Assembly (NCBI RefSeq): GCF_900116685.1
Contig: NZ_FPBL01000001.1
Span: 1 to 64,000 of the forward strand
DNA from: Nitrosomonas eutropha
GTDB taxonomy: Bacteria > Pseudomonadota > Gammaproteobacteria > Burkholderiales > Nitrosomonadaceae
DNA length: 64,000 nucleotides
Direction: 5' to 3'
Shown: one piece after another, positions 50,901 to 61,260 of the stretch
Layout: the number at the start of each line of letters is the position of its first letter
Numbering within the stretch: position 1 is the first letter of the stretch
The notes under the pieces: model-generated
Told to the model about the DNA's origin: nothing
Databases searched by the model: none
Seen by the model: only the letters and a program-made list of their open reading frames with translations
Position numbers and translations under genes: made by a program

Positions 50901-53150
50901 ATGCGTATCGAAAAAAGAATCAAGGATCATCTGGTTTTTTCCGGCGACAGTATTCTCGATGCCCTGAAACACATCAATGACAACCAGTCCCGGATCGTTT
51001 TCGTCGTACAGGACAACGGCGTATTGATCGGAGCGGTCAGCGACGGTGATGTGCGACGCTGGATGACCCAGGCGATCGAATTTGATCTGAATCTGCCGAT
51101 CGATCATGTGATGAATCGTAATTTCATCGCTCGGCCTGTTGCCGAATCCCAGAATCAGATCGCAGATTATTTTGATCACAAATGCGACATTATCCCGCTG
51201 ATCGATGAACAGGGGCGTTTTGTCGCCCTGGCACGAAAATCAGCCACAGGGATCCAGATCGGGGATTTCCTGATTACTGATCAGAATCCCACATTTATCA
51301 TCGCCGAAGTCGGCAACAACCACAATGGGGATATTAGCCTTGCGAAAGAACTAGTAAACCTGGCGGTGGAAGCCGGGGCTGATTGTGTCAAATTCCAGAT
51401 GCGGGATCTTTCCTCTCTGTATTCAAACCAGGGCAGAAATGCAGAAGCAGGCTATGACCTGGGATCGCAATACACGCTGGATTTGCTCAATAAATTCCAG
51501 TTGAGCCATGATGAACTCTGTCAGGTATTCGATTATTGCAAGCAGCAGGATATTCTGCCTCTGTGCACGCCCTGGGATATGGTGAGTATCCGTGTATTAG
51601 AAGAATACGGACTGGAAGCCTTTAAAGTGGCTTCAGCCGATTTTACCAACTATGAAATGCTGGAAGCGCTGGCCAAAACAGGTAAACCGCTAATCTGCTC
51701 CACGGGCATGAGTTCGGAAGCAGAGATCAAGGGCTCGGTGAGCCTGCTGCGCCGGTTGGGCGCCCCCTTTGCTTTGCTGCACTGTAATTCGACCTATCCT
51801 GCCCCCTTCAAGGATGTAAACCTCAACTACCTGCCGCATTTAAAGCAGCTGGCAGGTACAGTAATCGGCTATTCAGGCCATGAGCGCGGGTTTGCGGTAC
51901 CTTTAGCTGCCATTGCCCTGGGAGCCCGTATCGTGGAAAAACATTTTACTGTCAACCGTAGCATGGAAGGCAATGACCACAAAGTCAGTTTATTACCGGC
52001 AGAATTTACGGAAATGGTGCAGCAGATTCGGAATATTGAAGAGGCCATGGGACAAGGCGGTGAACGGGCACTGACCCAAGGGGAGATGATCAATCGTGAA
52101 AATCTGGCCAAGAGCCTGATAATTAATTGTGATCTTTCACAAGGGCAACTCATCAAGCGCAGCATGATCGTGGTAAAAAGCCCCGGGCAGGGTCTGCAAC
52201 CCAATCGCATCGATGAACTGGCAGGCAAAGTGGCACAGCGCGATTTCAAGGTGGGAGATTTTTTCTTTGAAACAGATATCGCCCCGAGATCAGCTAAAAA
52301 ACAACACTATATCTTTTCACGCCCCTACGGAATTCCGGCGCGTTATCATGATTATCAGGCACTAACCGAAGGAATGAAAATCGACTTTATCGAATTTCAT
52401 CTGAGTTACCACGATCTGGACGTGAAACTTTCCGACTATTTCTCTGATCCATTGCCAATCGGCTATGCCGTGCACAGCCCAGAGTTGTTCGCTGGTGATC
52501 ATATTCTCGATCTGGCAAACAACGATGAAGATTATCGAGCTCATTCCATTACCGAACTGAAACGTACAACAGCTGTAGCAAGCGAGTTGCATCAGTATTT
52601 TCCGTCAACACCCAGACCGATACTAGTACTCAATGCCGGAGGCTGGTCACCACAAAATTTCCTGCCAGTTGAAGCACGCATGAAACTTTATGACAGAGTG
52701 GCCAAAGCACTGAGCGAAATTGACTTGAGCTCCATTCAATTGGCCATTCAAACCATGCCCCCGTTTCCTTGGCACTTTGGAGGACAGAGTCACCATAACC
52801 TCTTTGTCGATCCGGATGAAATTGCGTCATTTTGTGAGAAAACAGGCTATCGTATCTGCCTCGACATTTCACATTCCATGATGGCCTGCAACTATTATCA
52901 GTGGGATTTCAGCGCATTCCTCAAGAAAGTACTGCCTCATACCATCCATCTGCACATAGTCGATGCCAAGGGAGTAGATGGTGAAGGAGTGCAGATCGGC
53001 CATGGTGATGTGGATTTCACCCTGCTGCGCGATCGATTGAACCAACATGCTCCCGGAATACAGTTCATACCTGAAATCTGGCAAGGCCATAAAAATAAAG
53101 GAGAAGGATTCTGGTCAGCATTGGCGTTTCTGGAAAAAATCGGTTTCTAG
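50901..53150 (+). CDS. Nonulosonic acid synthase fusion: CBS pair, NeuB, SAF, TIM barrel
   Basis: 749 residues, about twice a normal NeuB. 1-118: two CBS motifs (VFSGDSILDALKHINDNQSR and KCDIIPLIDEQGRFVALARK). 130-375: NeuB barrel (FIIAEVGNNHNGDISLAKEL, DCVKFQMRD, GYSGHERG, IVEKHFTVNRSMEGNDHKVSL). 405-465: SAF/antifreeze-like domain (SLIINCDLSQGQLIKRSMIVVKSPG). 470-749: a further TIM barrel of the xylose-isomerase/AP-endonuclease type, ending HIVDAKGVDGEGVQIGHGDV. NeuB condenses a 6-carbon sugar with PEP. The extra barrel may act on the precursor or product. CBS domains could sense a nucleotide. Confidence 0.9.
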   Translation: MRIEKRIKDHLVFSGDSILDALKHINDNQSRIVFVVQDNGVLIGAVSDGDVRRWMTQAIEFDLNLPIDHVMNRNFIARPVAESQNQIADYFDHKCDIIPLIDEQGRFVALARKSATGIQIGDFLITDQNPTFIIAEVGNNHNGDISLAKELVNLAVEAGADCVKFQMRDLSSLYSNQGRNAEAGYDLGSQYTLDLLNKFQLSHDELCQVFDYCKQQDILPLCTPWDMVSIRVLEEYGLEAFKVASADFTNYEMLEALAKTGKPLICSTGMSSEAEIKGSVSLLRRLGAPFALLHCNSTYPAPFKDVNLNYLPHLKQLAGTVIGYSGHERGFAVPLAAIALGARIVEKHFTVNRSMEGNDHKVSLLPAEFTEMVQQIRNIEEAMGQGGERALTQGEMINRENLAKSLIINCDLSQGQLIKRSMIVVKSPGQGLQPNRIDELAGKVAQRDFKVGDFFFETDIAPRSAKKQHYIFSRPYGIPARYHDYQALTEGMKIDFIEFHLSYHDLDVKLSDYFSDPLPIGYAVHSPELFAGDHILDLANNDEDYRAHSITELKRTTAVASELHQYFPSTPRPILVLNAGGWSPQNFLPVEARMKLYDRVAKALSEIDLSSIQLAIQTMPPFPWHFGGQSHHNLFVDPDEIASFCEKTGYRICLDISHSMMACNYYQWDFSAFLKKVLPHTIHLHIVDAKGVDGEGVQIGHGDVDFTLLRDRLNQHAPGIQFIPEIWQGHKNKGEGFWSALAFLEKIGF

Positions 53151-53292
53151 GTAGATTCAGAACCGATTCAAGGTTCTGGTAATAATCATTCCCTTTGGCT
53201 TACGAATATTTAATAATGACTAATTCCCCCAGGTAAATCACCTGCTGGTTCCATAAGCACCTACTGCCAACCTATTCCAATCTGACCGAACT

Positions 53293-54696
53293 ATGGCTTC
53301 CACTTCTGCTTCAACCCTTATCATTCCCGTCGAAAATCAGGTACGTGAACTGGATGCAAAACTCCTGCTGGCGTGCGTAGCAGCTGAGCGCGGGTTTCCG
53401 GTGATCATCGGCTCACGGGCCTTTGTTCATTTTGAAATCGCATCACTACCGCGCGGCATCTATCTAGCGAAAAGCATGCGCAGCCTGAGTAATTCCATGT
53501 TCAGGATAATTCGCATGCTCGGACACGAAATCGTCGCCTGGGAAGAAGAAGCACTGGTCCATCCACCGGCCGATACTTATTACACACTGCGGTTGTCTCC
53601 CACTACGATCAGGAATGTTTCTCATATTTTCGCTTGGGGCCAGGAAAACGTCGATCTGCTTCAGAAATATCCACAATTTCCGAAAAATCTACCTATCCAC
53701 CTGACTGGAAATCCACGCGGAGATATCCTGCGGCCCGAAATGCGCGCCTATTTTGCAGTGGAGGTAGAGCGTCTACGCAATCTGTATGGTAATTTCATTC
53801 TCATCAATACCAATTTCACTGATGTCAATCCTTTCATCTCCAGTATCGGTCTGTTCGTTCCAACAAAGGACGGGGATAAAAAATCCCGGCGCGGACAAGC
53901 CGGGATCGGCATGAGTGAAGAATTCGCTGAAGGCCTGTGGTATCACAAGAAAGCCATACTGGAAGATTTCAAGCAACTCATTCCGGCACTGGAACGAGCA
54001 TTCCCGGATATAACGATCGTAGTACGGCCCCATCCAAGTGAAAATTTTCAGGTTTATCACGATATTGCTGCTCGATGCCAACGTGTCAAGGTCACTAACG
54101 AAGGTAATGTCATTCCCTGGCTTCTCGCTTCGAAAACAATGGTACACAACGGCTGCACCACCGGCCTGGAAGCCTATGCCCTGGGAGTTCCAGCTATTTC
54201 CTATCTTGCGACTTTCAATGAATATTACGACTACGATTTCCAGGGTCTGCCTACCCGGCTGAGTTACCAGTCATTCAATTTTAGCGAACTTCAGGGTACC
54301 CTGTCTCGGATCTTGAACGGTGATCTGGGTACTGCCGGAGGTGAAGAACGAAAAACACTCATTGATTACTATCTGGCAGCACAAAGCGACCGTCTCGCAT
54401 GCGAACGTATCATCGATGTACTAGAAGAAAGCGGCTACGGCCAGTCTCAACCACCGGCCAGCTCTGCTCCAATGTATCTGGCAGGATGGGCGCTCGCAAA
54501 CCTCAAAGCCACACTGGCCCAATTGAATATGCGCCGGCCCGGACCGAACCGGCTGTCTTACCACGATCATCGTTTTCCTGAAATCCAGGTTGGAAAAATT
54601 GAACAGAAAATTGCACGGTTTGGCAGTTTGCTGAATCGTTTCGACACCATCAAGGTAAAACAGCATTCACGCCATTTGTTCAAAATAAACAGTTGA
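53293..54696 (+). CDS. Surface carbohydrate biosynthesis protein (CDP-glycerol/capsule-type transferase-like)
   Basis: 467 residues. The N-terminus STLIIPVENQVRELDAKLLLACVAAERGF is that of the surface carbohydrate biosynthesis family, and the C-terminal half (DITIVVRPHPSENFQVYHD, VHNGCTTGLEAYALGVPAISY) is the GT-B-like pattern of capsule or teichoic-acid type transferases. It may transfer the nonulosonic acid, or help polymer assembly. Downstream of the NeuB fusion in the same direction (142-bp gap). Confidence 0.75.
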   Translation: MASTSASTLIIPVENQVRELDAKLLLACVAAERGFPVIIGSRAFVHFEIASLPRGIYLAKSMRSLSNSMFRIIRMLGHEIVAWEEEALVHPPADTYYTLRLSPTTIRNVSHIFAWGQENVDLLQKYPQFPKNLPIHLTGNPRGDILRPEMRAYFAVEVERLRNLYGNFILINTNFTDVNPFISSIGLFVPTKDGDKKSRRGQAGIGMSEEFAEGLWYHKKAILEDFKQLIPALERAFPDITIVVRPHPSENFQVYHDIAARCQRVKVTNEGNVIPWLLASKTMVHNGCTTGLEAYALGVPAISYLATFNEYYDYDFQGLPTRLSYQSFNFSELQGTLSRILNGDLGTAGGEERKTLIDYYLAAQSDRLACERIIDVLEESGYGQSQPPASSAPMYLAGWALANLKATLAQLNMRRPGPNRLSYHDHRFPEIQVGKIEQKIARFGSLLNRFDTIKVKQHSRHLFKINS

Positions 54697-54922
54697 GATC
54701 AGTAGTAGCGATAGAACCTACCCCTGCTGCCATAACGTGCGTCCAGACATTCTCAAAATCCTCTCACGACATGATCGTCCGTTCGGGATACACGCTTCTC
54801 ACGTGTTTAACATAGATACTATATTCCGGCACCCCTATCATTAGACGCAAACTTTGCGCAAACCGCTTCCAGAGATGTAATTCATTTAATTATTGACCAT
54901 AATAATTTCTCCTGGTCATTTG
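54697..54922. other. Intergenic stretch, nothing recognised
   Basis: 226 bp between the convergent glycan locus and nrdR. No clear terminator or repeat was seen. Confidence 0.4.
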
Positions 54923-55405
54923 TTAGCCTGGCAGCTCATCATCCGGGTTTGATGGAGAAGCTTGAACCTCCCGGATTACCTCTTGAAAATCACCTACATC
55001 TTCAAAACTTCTGTACACAGAAGCAAAGCGGATGTAGGCTACTTTATCCAGCTTGTACAGCTCTTGCATGACCCATTCACCAATTGTGCGCGATGAAATT
55101 TCCTGCGCCCCGCTCCCCAATAATTTTTGTAGGATAAGTTCTATTGCGGCATCTACTTGCCCAATCGGAACCGGGCGTTTATGTAACGCCCGGGCAAAAC
55201 TGGTGTAGAGCTTTTCCCGGTTAAACTCAACGCGATTACCACCCTGCTTGATAATCTGCGGAAAACGCACTTCGACTGTTTCATACGTCGTGAAACGCTT
55301 TCCGCATGCCGTACATTGTCGCCTGCGTCTGATCCTTGAGCCTTCCTCGCTGACACGTGAATCGACTACGCTGGTATCTTCAGCACCGCAGAACGGACAT
55401 CGCAT
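54923..55405 (-). CDS. nrdR: Transcriptional repressor NrdR
   Basis: 160 residues: the zinc ribbon ([17 protein letters not shown]...[12 protein letters not shown]) and the ATP-cone ([20 protein letters not shown]) are complete. It represses ribonucleotide reductase genes in an ATP/dATP-dependent way. It follows glyA in the same direction, as in many betaproteobacteria. Confidence 0.97.
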   Translation of the reverse strand: MRCPFCGAEDTSVVDSRVSEEGSRIRRRRQCTACGKRFTTYETVEVRFPQIIKQGGNRVEFNREKLYTSFARALHKRPVPIGQVDAAIELILQKLLGSGAQEISSRTIGEWVMQELYKLDKVAYIRFASVYRSFEDVGDFQEVIREVQASPSNPDDELPG

Positions 55406-55484
55406 TGCTCTGTACCTCCAAAATTAAAACAGGTGACTAGAGCCGAATATCCGACACAGAAACCTGGTGTTCAAGACAAAATAA

Positions 55485-56735
55485 TCAATTTCCATACACC
55501 GGAAATTTTGCGCACAAAGCTTGTGCTTGTCTGGCAACCTGATCCAGCACCGCCTCATTGGTCGGGGCTTCCAACACATCTGCCACCAGATTTGCAAGCT
55601 GCTCGGATTCAAGCTCCTTAAATCCGCGTGTGGTAATCGCCGGCGTACCAATCCGGACACCGCTGGTGACAAACGGTTTTTGCGGATCATTTGGAATTGC
55701 ATTTTTATTAACGGTGATGTGCGCGGTTTCCAATGTAGTCTCCGCTTCCCTTCCAGTCAGATTTTTGGCGCGCAAATCCACCAGGAACATATGGCAATCC
55801 GTATGGCCGGATACAATCCGCAAGCCGCGCTGTTGTAATACCCTTGCCATGACCCGTGCATTCTCAATTACCTGTTTCTGATAATCCTTGAATGCCGTGC
55901 TGGATGCCTCCTTGAAAGCCACTGCCTTGGCCGCGATCACATGCATCAGCGGACCACCCTGTGTCTGCGGAAAAACTGCCGAGTTGAGTGCTTTTTCATG
56001 CTCAGGTTTAGCCATGATCACGCCACCACGCGGACCACGTAGTGTTTTGTGCGTGGTACTGGTAACAAAATCGGCGATTCCCACAGGATTGGGATAGTAA
56101 CCGGCAGCAATCAGCCCTGCATAATGAGCCATATCCACAAACAGATAGGCACCTACATTGTCGGCAATCTTGCGGAAAGCCTGCCAGTCAATTACTCGTG
56201 CGTAGGAAGAAGCACCGGCAACGATCATGCGAGGTTTATGCTCATGCGCAAGTCGCTCCAGTTCCGCGTAATCAATCTCTTCGGTTTCAGGATCCAGGCC
56301 GTAGGCAATTGAATTGAATATCTTGCCGCTCATATTAACCGGTGCGCCGTGTGTCAAATGGCCACCATGCGCCAGTGACATCCCCAGAAGCGTATCGCCT
56401 GGCTTCAGCGCTGACAAATAAACCGCAGCATTTGCCTGGGAACCGGAATGCGGCTGCACGTTAACGTATTCGGCATTGAACAGCGCTCGCAGGCGATCAA
56501 TGGCAAGCTGTTCGACGATATCTACATGCTTGCATCCTCCGTAATACCGTTTACCCGGATACCCTTCGGCATACTTGTTAGTCAGCACGGTACCTTGTGC
56601 CTGTAAAACAGCCGGGCTGGCATAGTTTTCCGAAGCAATTAGCTCGATATGATCTTCCTGTCGCTGTACCTCCCCCTGGATTGCCTGCCATAAATCCGGA
56701 TCAACCTGCTCAATCGTCATACTCTTTGAAAACAT
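55485..56735 (-). CDS. glyA: Serine hydroxymethyltransferase
   Basis: 416 residues. PLP lysine in [14 protein letters not shown]-terminal [20 protein letters not shown] and the [19 protein letters not shown] motif. It converts serine to glycine and supplies one-carbon units. Neighbouring nrdR downstream and the pABA synthase divergent; both tie into folate/nucleotide supply. Confidence 0.98.
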   Translation of the reverse strand: MFSKSMTIEQVDPDLWQAIQGEVQRQEDHIELIASENYASPAVLQAQGTVLTNKYAEGYPGKRYYGGCKHVDIVEQLAIDRLRALFNAEYVNVQPHSGSQANAAVYLSALKPGDTLLGMSLAHGGHLTHGAPVNMSGKIFNSIAYGLDPETEEIDYAELERLAHEHKPRMIVAGASSYARVIDWQAFRKIADNVGAYLFVDMAHYAGLIAAGYYPNPVGIADFVTSTTHKTLRGPRGGVIMAKPEHEKALNSAVFPQTQGGPLMHVIAAKAVAFKEASSTAFKDYQKQVIENARVMARVLQQRGLRIVSGHTDCHMFLVDLRAKNLTGREAETTLETAHITVNKNAIPNDPQKPFVTSGVRIGTPAITTRGFKELESEQLANLVADVLEAPTNEAVLDQVARQAQALCAKFPVYGN

Positions 56736-56928
56736 AGCATTTACTCTCTGATTTTTACTGAAAAACGATTATTCTATCATCGCGTCATGGCGCAAACTTC
56801 GTAATTGTATTACTACGCCACGCGTACAAAAACGACACAATTCTCTGGCATAAAATTGACTTCATTTACTGAATTGGCGATGATTAGCGGCGCATCACAT
56901 TTCATTCCACACTGAACAGGAGCTTTTC

Positions 56929-57669
56929 ATGGCTACAAGCATATTCAAGCAACAGGTTGATTCCATTATTCAAAGCAAACATCTGTTACAACATCCGTTC
57001 TACATCGCCTGGACCGAAGGCAAACTGACCCGTGAGCAGCTGCGCCACTACGCCGAGCAATATTTCTACAATGTATTGGCTGAACCTACCTACCTCAGCG
57101 CAGTTCACTTCAACACTCCGCATTTTCACAATGAAGAAAACTGTGGTGATATTAGCGTGCGTCAAGAGGTTCTCAAAAATCTAATTGATGAAGAACACGG
57201 AGAAAAAAATCACCCTGCCCTGTGGAAAGCATTTGCCTTTGCATTAGGTGCGAATGATGCCAGCCTGGCAAAAGCCGATGCATTGCCGGAAACAGAAAAT
57301 CTGGTTTCAACCTTTCGCGACATCTGCATGAACGAATCTTTTTATGCAGGACTGGCCGCATTGCATGCATTTGAATCCCAGGTACCCGATATTGCTGCCG
57401 TCAAGATCGACGGCCTGGCCAAATTCTATGGTATGAAAAATCCGGAGGATTATGAGTTCTTCTCGGTACACCAGACAGCAGATATCTTCCACTCACAAGC
57501 AGAATGGGCAATCATTGAAAAATTTGCTGACACCCCGGAAAAACAAGCTGAGGTACTGGCTGCCACACGCCGCGCTTGTGATGCACTGTGGAAATTCCTG
57601 GATGGTATTCACGAAAATTACTGCGCCAATCTCATCTGCGAGGAAAAAGTGGCAGTTACACTGCACTAA
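56929..57669 (+). CDS. p-Aminobenzoate synthase of the CADD (CT610-like) family
   Basis: 246 residues of the TenA/PqqC fold. HPFYIAWTEGKLTREQLRHYA places Tyr25 where Chlamydia CADD has Tyr27, the residue proposed to be the self-sacrificed substrate; the lysine in the AAVKIDGLAKFYGM segment aligns with its partner Lys. Metal ligands are seen in EEHGEKNH, an ALHAFESQ segment and HQTADIFHSQAEW. A Nitrosomonas homologue was reported to supply pABA where pabABC is missing (recollection). Divergent from glyA, so the folate link is contextual too. Confidence 0.85.
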   Translation: MATSIFKQQVDSIIQSKHLLQHPFYIAWTEGKLTREQLRHYAEQYFYNVLAEPTYLSAVHFNTPHFHNEENCGDISVRQEVLKNLIDEEHGEKNHPALWKAFAFALGANDASLAKADALPETENLVSTFRDICMNESFYAGLAALHAFESQVPDIAAVKIDGLAKFYGMKNPEDYEFFSVHQTADIFHSQAEWAIIEKFADTPEKQAEVLAATRRACDALWKFLDGIHENYCANLICEEKVAVTLH

Positions 57670-57685
57670 TCCTGTATTGGCCTGA

Positions 57686-58708
57686 TCACAACAATTTATA
57701 CCGGGCAATCATCCTCAGTTCAGAGAATGATTGCCCTATTTTTTTTGAGCCCTTCGTTTTTCCCGCTTCTCTCTTAGTTTTCCCTCGTTCTTTTTTACTC
57801 AGTGGCTTTATTCCATCCAGTCTGGCAAAACAAACCTGGTCAATCGTTTCCAGAAAATCCCGCAAATAACGCAGCGAAGCATCTTGCTCCCGCACCGAAA
57901 GATACAGATCGCTCCACAACCCATTCGTACCGATACGCCGGGCAATCACATATTCATAATCCAGATAATTTTTGATTCCCCATCCCGGCAGTGCAGCAAT
58001 CCCCCGCCGGCTTGCCACCAGTTGCAAAATGGCCACGGTCAATTCGGTTGTTCGGCGCTGCCAGCTGACACCCGCAGGCATCAGCACTTGCCGGATCAAA
58101 TCTATCCGCTCTTCCGGAACCGGATAGGTAATCAGCACGTCCTGCGCAAAATCAGCAGCTTCAAGTATTCGTTTGCTCCCGAGCACATGTCCCGGTGCCA
58201 GTACAGCCAGGATTTCAAAACGGAACAATGGAAAATGAATAATCCCCTGCTGTGGCTTGTTCTCTGAACCGATCACCACATCAGCAACCTGCTGTCGGAG
58301 CAACGACACCGGATCACTATGAAAACCGGAAACCAGATCAAGCTCCACTTCCGGCCAGTGTTGCCGAAAATCATCCATGATCGGCATCAGCCAGTCGAAA
58401 CAGGTATGACACTCCAGCACAATCCGCAAACTCCCCGCCGCCTGCCGCGATATTTTTGCCAGATCCCGCTCCGCTGACTGAACCTCACCAAGTATCTTCC
58501 CCGCTAGTTGCACCAGACGTTTGCCTGCATCGGTCAACTGTACCGCATGGCCACTGCGCTGAATAATCGGCAACTGGTAGTACTCTTGCAGTGCCTTGAT
58601 CTGGTGCGATACCGCAGATTGAGTCAAATGTACGCGCTGTGCCGCCAGTGAAATACTGCCAGTCTCATCCAGGGCATTCAATGTACGGAGATGTCGTAAC
58701 TCAAGCAT
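57686..58708 (-). CDS. metR: LysR-type regulator MetR
   Basis: 340 residues. The N-terminal helix-turn-helix (LRHLRTLNALDETGSISLAAQRVHLTQSAVSHQIKALQ) is LysR type, and the effector domain resembles MetR, which senses homocysteine. It is divergent from metE, with a perfect MetR box between them. The last ~35 residues (KKERGKTKREAGKTKG..., lysine-rich) are beyond the usual ~305 and are encoded across the pABA synthase gene terminator. Confidence 0.92.
   Translation of the reverse strand: MLELRHLRTLNALDETGSISLAAQRVHLTQSAVSHQIKALQEYYQLPIIQRSGHAVQLTDAGKRLVQLAGKILGEVQSAERDLAKISRQAAGSLRIVLECHTCFDWLMPIMDDFRQHWPEVELDLVSGFHSDPVSLLRQQVADVVIGSENKPQQGIIHFPLFRFEILAVLAPGHVLGSKRILEAADFAQDVLITYPVPEERIDLIRQVLMPAGVSWQRRTTELTVAILQLVASRRGIAALPGWGIKNYLDYEYVIARRIGTNGLWSDLYLSVREQDASLRYLRDFLETIDQVCFARLDGIKPLSKKERGKTKREAGKTKGSKKIGQSFSELRMIARYKLL
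57703..57746 (+). terminator. Rho-independent terminator of the pABA synthase gene
   Basis: GGGCAATCAT (57703-57712) pairs with ATGATTGCCC (57727-57736), then a run of T (57739-57746). Classic. It overlaps the last codons of the convergent metR gene. Confidence 0.9.
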
Positions 58709-58711
58709 ATA

Positions 58712-58724
58712 TGAAAATTATTCA
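58712..58724. promoter_or_regulatory. MetR box between metR and metE
   Basis: TGAA-AATTA-TTCA, a perfect match to the MetR consensus TGAANNNNNTTCA. It is 4 bp upstream of the metR start and 83 bp before metE. It suggests metR autoregulation and activation of metE. Confidence 0.85.
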
Positions 58725-58807
58725 TGTTTATCTATAAAAAATTTCATTTGATTCATTATAGGGTATTCCACACAATGATGGTTTTCCGATCATGCAGAGA
58801 AAATATC

Positions 58808-61084
58808 ATGAGAACACTGACACATAATCTTGGCTTTCCGAGAATCGGCGCACAACGTGAATTAAAAAAAGCACTCGAAGCTCACTGGAAAGGACAAAGT
58901 GAGGCTGCGCAATTATTGGCTACTGCATGCGACATTCGCGCCAGTAACTGGCTATCACAACAAAAATTAGGCATTGACCTGATCCCGGTGGGAGACTTCT
59001 CTCTGTATGACCATGTACTGGATATGACCGCATTGCTCGGAGCGATTCCCCATCGCTTCGGACACACTGGCGACCAGGTCCCGCTTGATCTGTACTTTGC
59101 CATGGCGCGTGGCACTGCTGATCAGCCAGCCATGGAAATGACCAAGTGGTTCAATACCAATTACCACTACATCGTTCCTGAATTCGATCACAACACCCGA
59201 TTTCATCTGGCATCCGACCGACTGTTTCAGGAAATTAAAGAAGCCAAAGCGCTGGGGATAAACACAAAAGCTGTTTTGATCGGCCCGCTGACCTATCTGT
59301 ATCTTGGCAAGGAAATTACGCCAGGTTTTCAGCGACTGGATCTGCTTCCCCACCTGCTGCCGGTTTATCGTGAGATTCTGCAAAAAATTGCTGCACTGGG
59401 CGTAGAGTGGGTACAAATTGATGAACCTATCCTTGCTCTCGATCTCGAACAGCCTTGGCTAGATGGTTTTACAGAAGCCTATCATGCGCTGAATGATACA
59501 GGCAGCCGCCTGCTGCTCACCACCTACTTCGGCACAGTCGATCACCATCTTGCACTGCTTGAAAATCTGCCAGTAGATGGCCTGCATATTGACCTCAGCA
59601 GTGCTCCGGAACAGCTCGAATCATTCCTCACCAAAAATTTCTCCAGCAAAACCCTGTCACTGGGCTGCATCGACGGACGCAATATCTGGCGCGCCGATCT
59701 GTCACAAAAACTGGAAATGCTGTCGCAAGCCGCCTCCCGTTTTGCAGGAAACCTGTGGATTGCTCCGAGCTGCTCCTTACTGCATTGTCCAGTAGATTTA
59801 TCACTGGAAACCAAACTGGATCCTGAAATCAAAAACTGGCTGGCCTTTTCCACTCAGAAACTGGAAGAAATTGCCATACTCGGGCTCGGGCTGAACCAGG
59901 GCAAGGAATCAATCCAGGAAAAGCTTGCTGTTTCCGATCAAGCCAGTCAATCGAGAAAGACATCCTGTCGCATCCATAACCCGGTAGTTCATCACAGAGT
60001 CAACCACCTGACTGATCACGACAGCCAACGCACACATCCTTTTGCAATTCGCAAACAACAGCAACAGCAGCGCTTCAATCTGCCCTTACTGCCTACCACC
60101 ACTATTGGCTCTTTCCCGCAAACTGTTGCCATTCGCCAGGTACGTGCTGCATTTAAAAAGAACGAACTCAGCCATCTCGATTACTTGTCAGCCATGCGTG
60201 ATGAAATTAAAGAAGTCATCCGTAAACAGGAAGAAATCGGGCTGGATGTATTGGTCCACGGTGAACCGGAACGTAACGATATGGTGGAATACTTTGGCGA
60301 ACAGCTATGGGGTTATGCCTTCACTGAAAACGGCTGGGTGCAAAGCTATGGCTCGCGCTGTGTCAAGCCGCCTATTTTATATGGTGATGTCTACCGCCCC
60401 GAAGCCATGACTGTCGAATGGATAAAATATGCTCAAAGCCAGACCGACAAACCGGTCAAAGGTATGCTGACCGGGCCGGTTACCATGCTGTTCTGGTCGT
60501 TCGTGCGCGATGATCAGCCACGAGCAGATACTGCTTTGCAACTGGCACTGGCAATTCGTGATGAAGTTACTGATCTGGAAAAAGCTGGTATCGGCATGAT
60601 TCAGATTGATGAACCGGCCTTTCGCGAAGGGCTCCCGCTCAGAAAACAGGACTGGCAGCATTATCTTGATTGGGCAGTCAAAGCATTCCGCGTTGCCAGC
60701 TCAAGCGTAAAAGATGAAACCCAGATCCACACCCACATGTGTTATTCCGAATTTCACGATATTCTACCTGCCATCGCCAAACTGGATGCGGATGTCATTA
60801 CGATTGAAACTTCACGCTCACGTATGGAATTGCTGGATGCATTCGTAAAATTTTCCTACCCGAATGAAATCGGCCCAGGTGTGTATGACATTCACTCTCC
60901 CCGTGTCCCTGACGTATCGGAAATGCTGGAATTGCTGAAAAAGGCATCACGCCATATTGATCCAACGCTACTCTGGGTCAACCCGGATTGCGGTCTGAAA
61001 ACGCGCAACTGGCCAGAAACCCGAACAGCTCTGCAAAAAATGGTGGATTGCGCAAAATCCCTGCGCAGTACCCTGCAAACCTAA
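58808..61084 (+). CDS. metE: Cobalamin-independent methionine synthase
   Basis: 758 residues from ATG 58808 ([27 protein letters not shown]); the frame opens upstream at 58724, over the MetR box, so is rejected. The zinc site is in HTHMCYSEF and [14 protein letters not shown], with the [18 protein letters not shown] core. It transfers methyl from methyltetrahydrofolate to homocysteine. The linker between domains (about 400-445) is Gln/His-rich here (KQQQQQRF). Confidence 0.97.
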   Translation: MRTLTHNLGFPRIGAQRELKKALEAHWKGQSEAAQLLATACDIRASNWLSQQKLGIDLIPVGDFSLYDHVLDMTALLGAIPHRFGHTGDQVPLDLYFAMARGTADQPAMEMTKWFNTNYHYIVPEFDHNTRFHLASDRLFQEIKEAKALGINTKAVLIGPLTYLYLGKEITPGFQRLDLLPHLLPVYREILQKIAALGVEWVQIDEPILALDLEQPWLDGFTEAYHALNDTGSRLLLTTYFGTVDHHLALLENLPVDGLHIDLSSAPEQLESFLTKNFSSKTLSLGCIDGRNIWRADLSQKLEMLSQAASRFAGNLWIAPSCSLLHCPVDLSLETKLDPEIKNWLAFSTQKLEEIAILGLGLNQGKESIQEKLAVSDQASQSRKTSCRIHNPVVHHRVNHLTDHDSQRTHPFAIRKQQQQQRFNLPLLPTTTIGSFPQTVAIRQVRAAFKKNELSHLDYLSAMRDEIKEVIRKQEEIGLDVLVHGEPERNDMVEYFGEQLWGYAFTENGWVQSYGSRCVKPPILYGDVYRPEAMTVEWIKYAQSQTDKPVKGMLTGPVTMLFWSFVRDDQPRADTALQLALAIRDEVTDLEKAGIGMIQIDEPAFREGLPLRKQDWQHYLDWAVKAFRVASSSVKDETQIHTHMCYSEFHDILPAIAKLDADVITIETSRSRMELLDAFVKFSYPNEIGPGVYDIHSPRVPDVSEMLELLKKASRHIDPTLLWVNPDCGLKTRNWPETRTALQKMVDCAKSLRSTLQT

Positions 61085-61260
61085 TCTACCGCCTATTATC
61101 CCTTCCCGCAGTTGCCGGACGCAATCGAGGCTGTTAACCTCCCTCCCCTGACAGCTTGTCCGTGTAACTGCCTCCCTACCCGTAGCAGAGCTGATTGGAT
61201 GAAGCTGCCAGCAATGTCCAATGCAGGAATCAGTTTGCATAACAATCTTTCTGTGGCGTT

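Noticed and set aside
53157-53180. AGAACC-GATTCAA-GGTTCT dyad as another MITE copy
   Set aside because: Only the end motif is present; it is more likely a small terminator after the NeuB fusion gene, and too short to assign.
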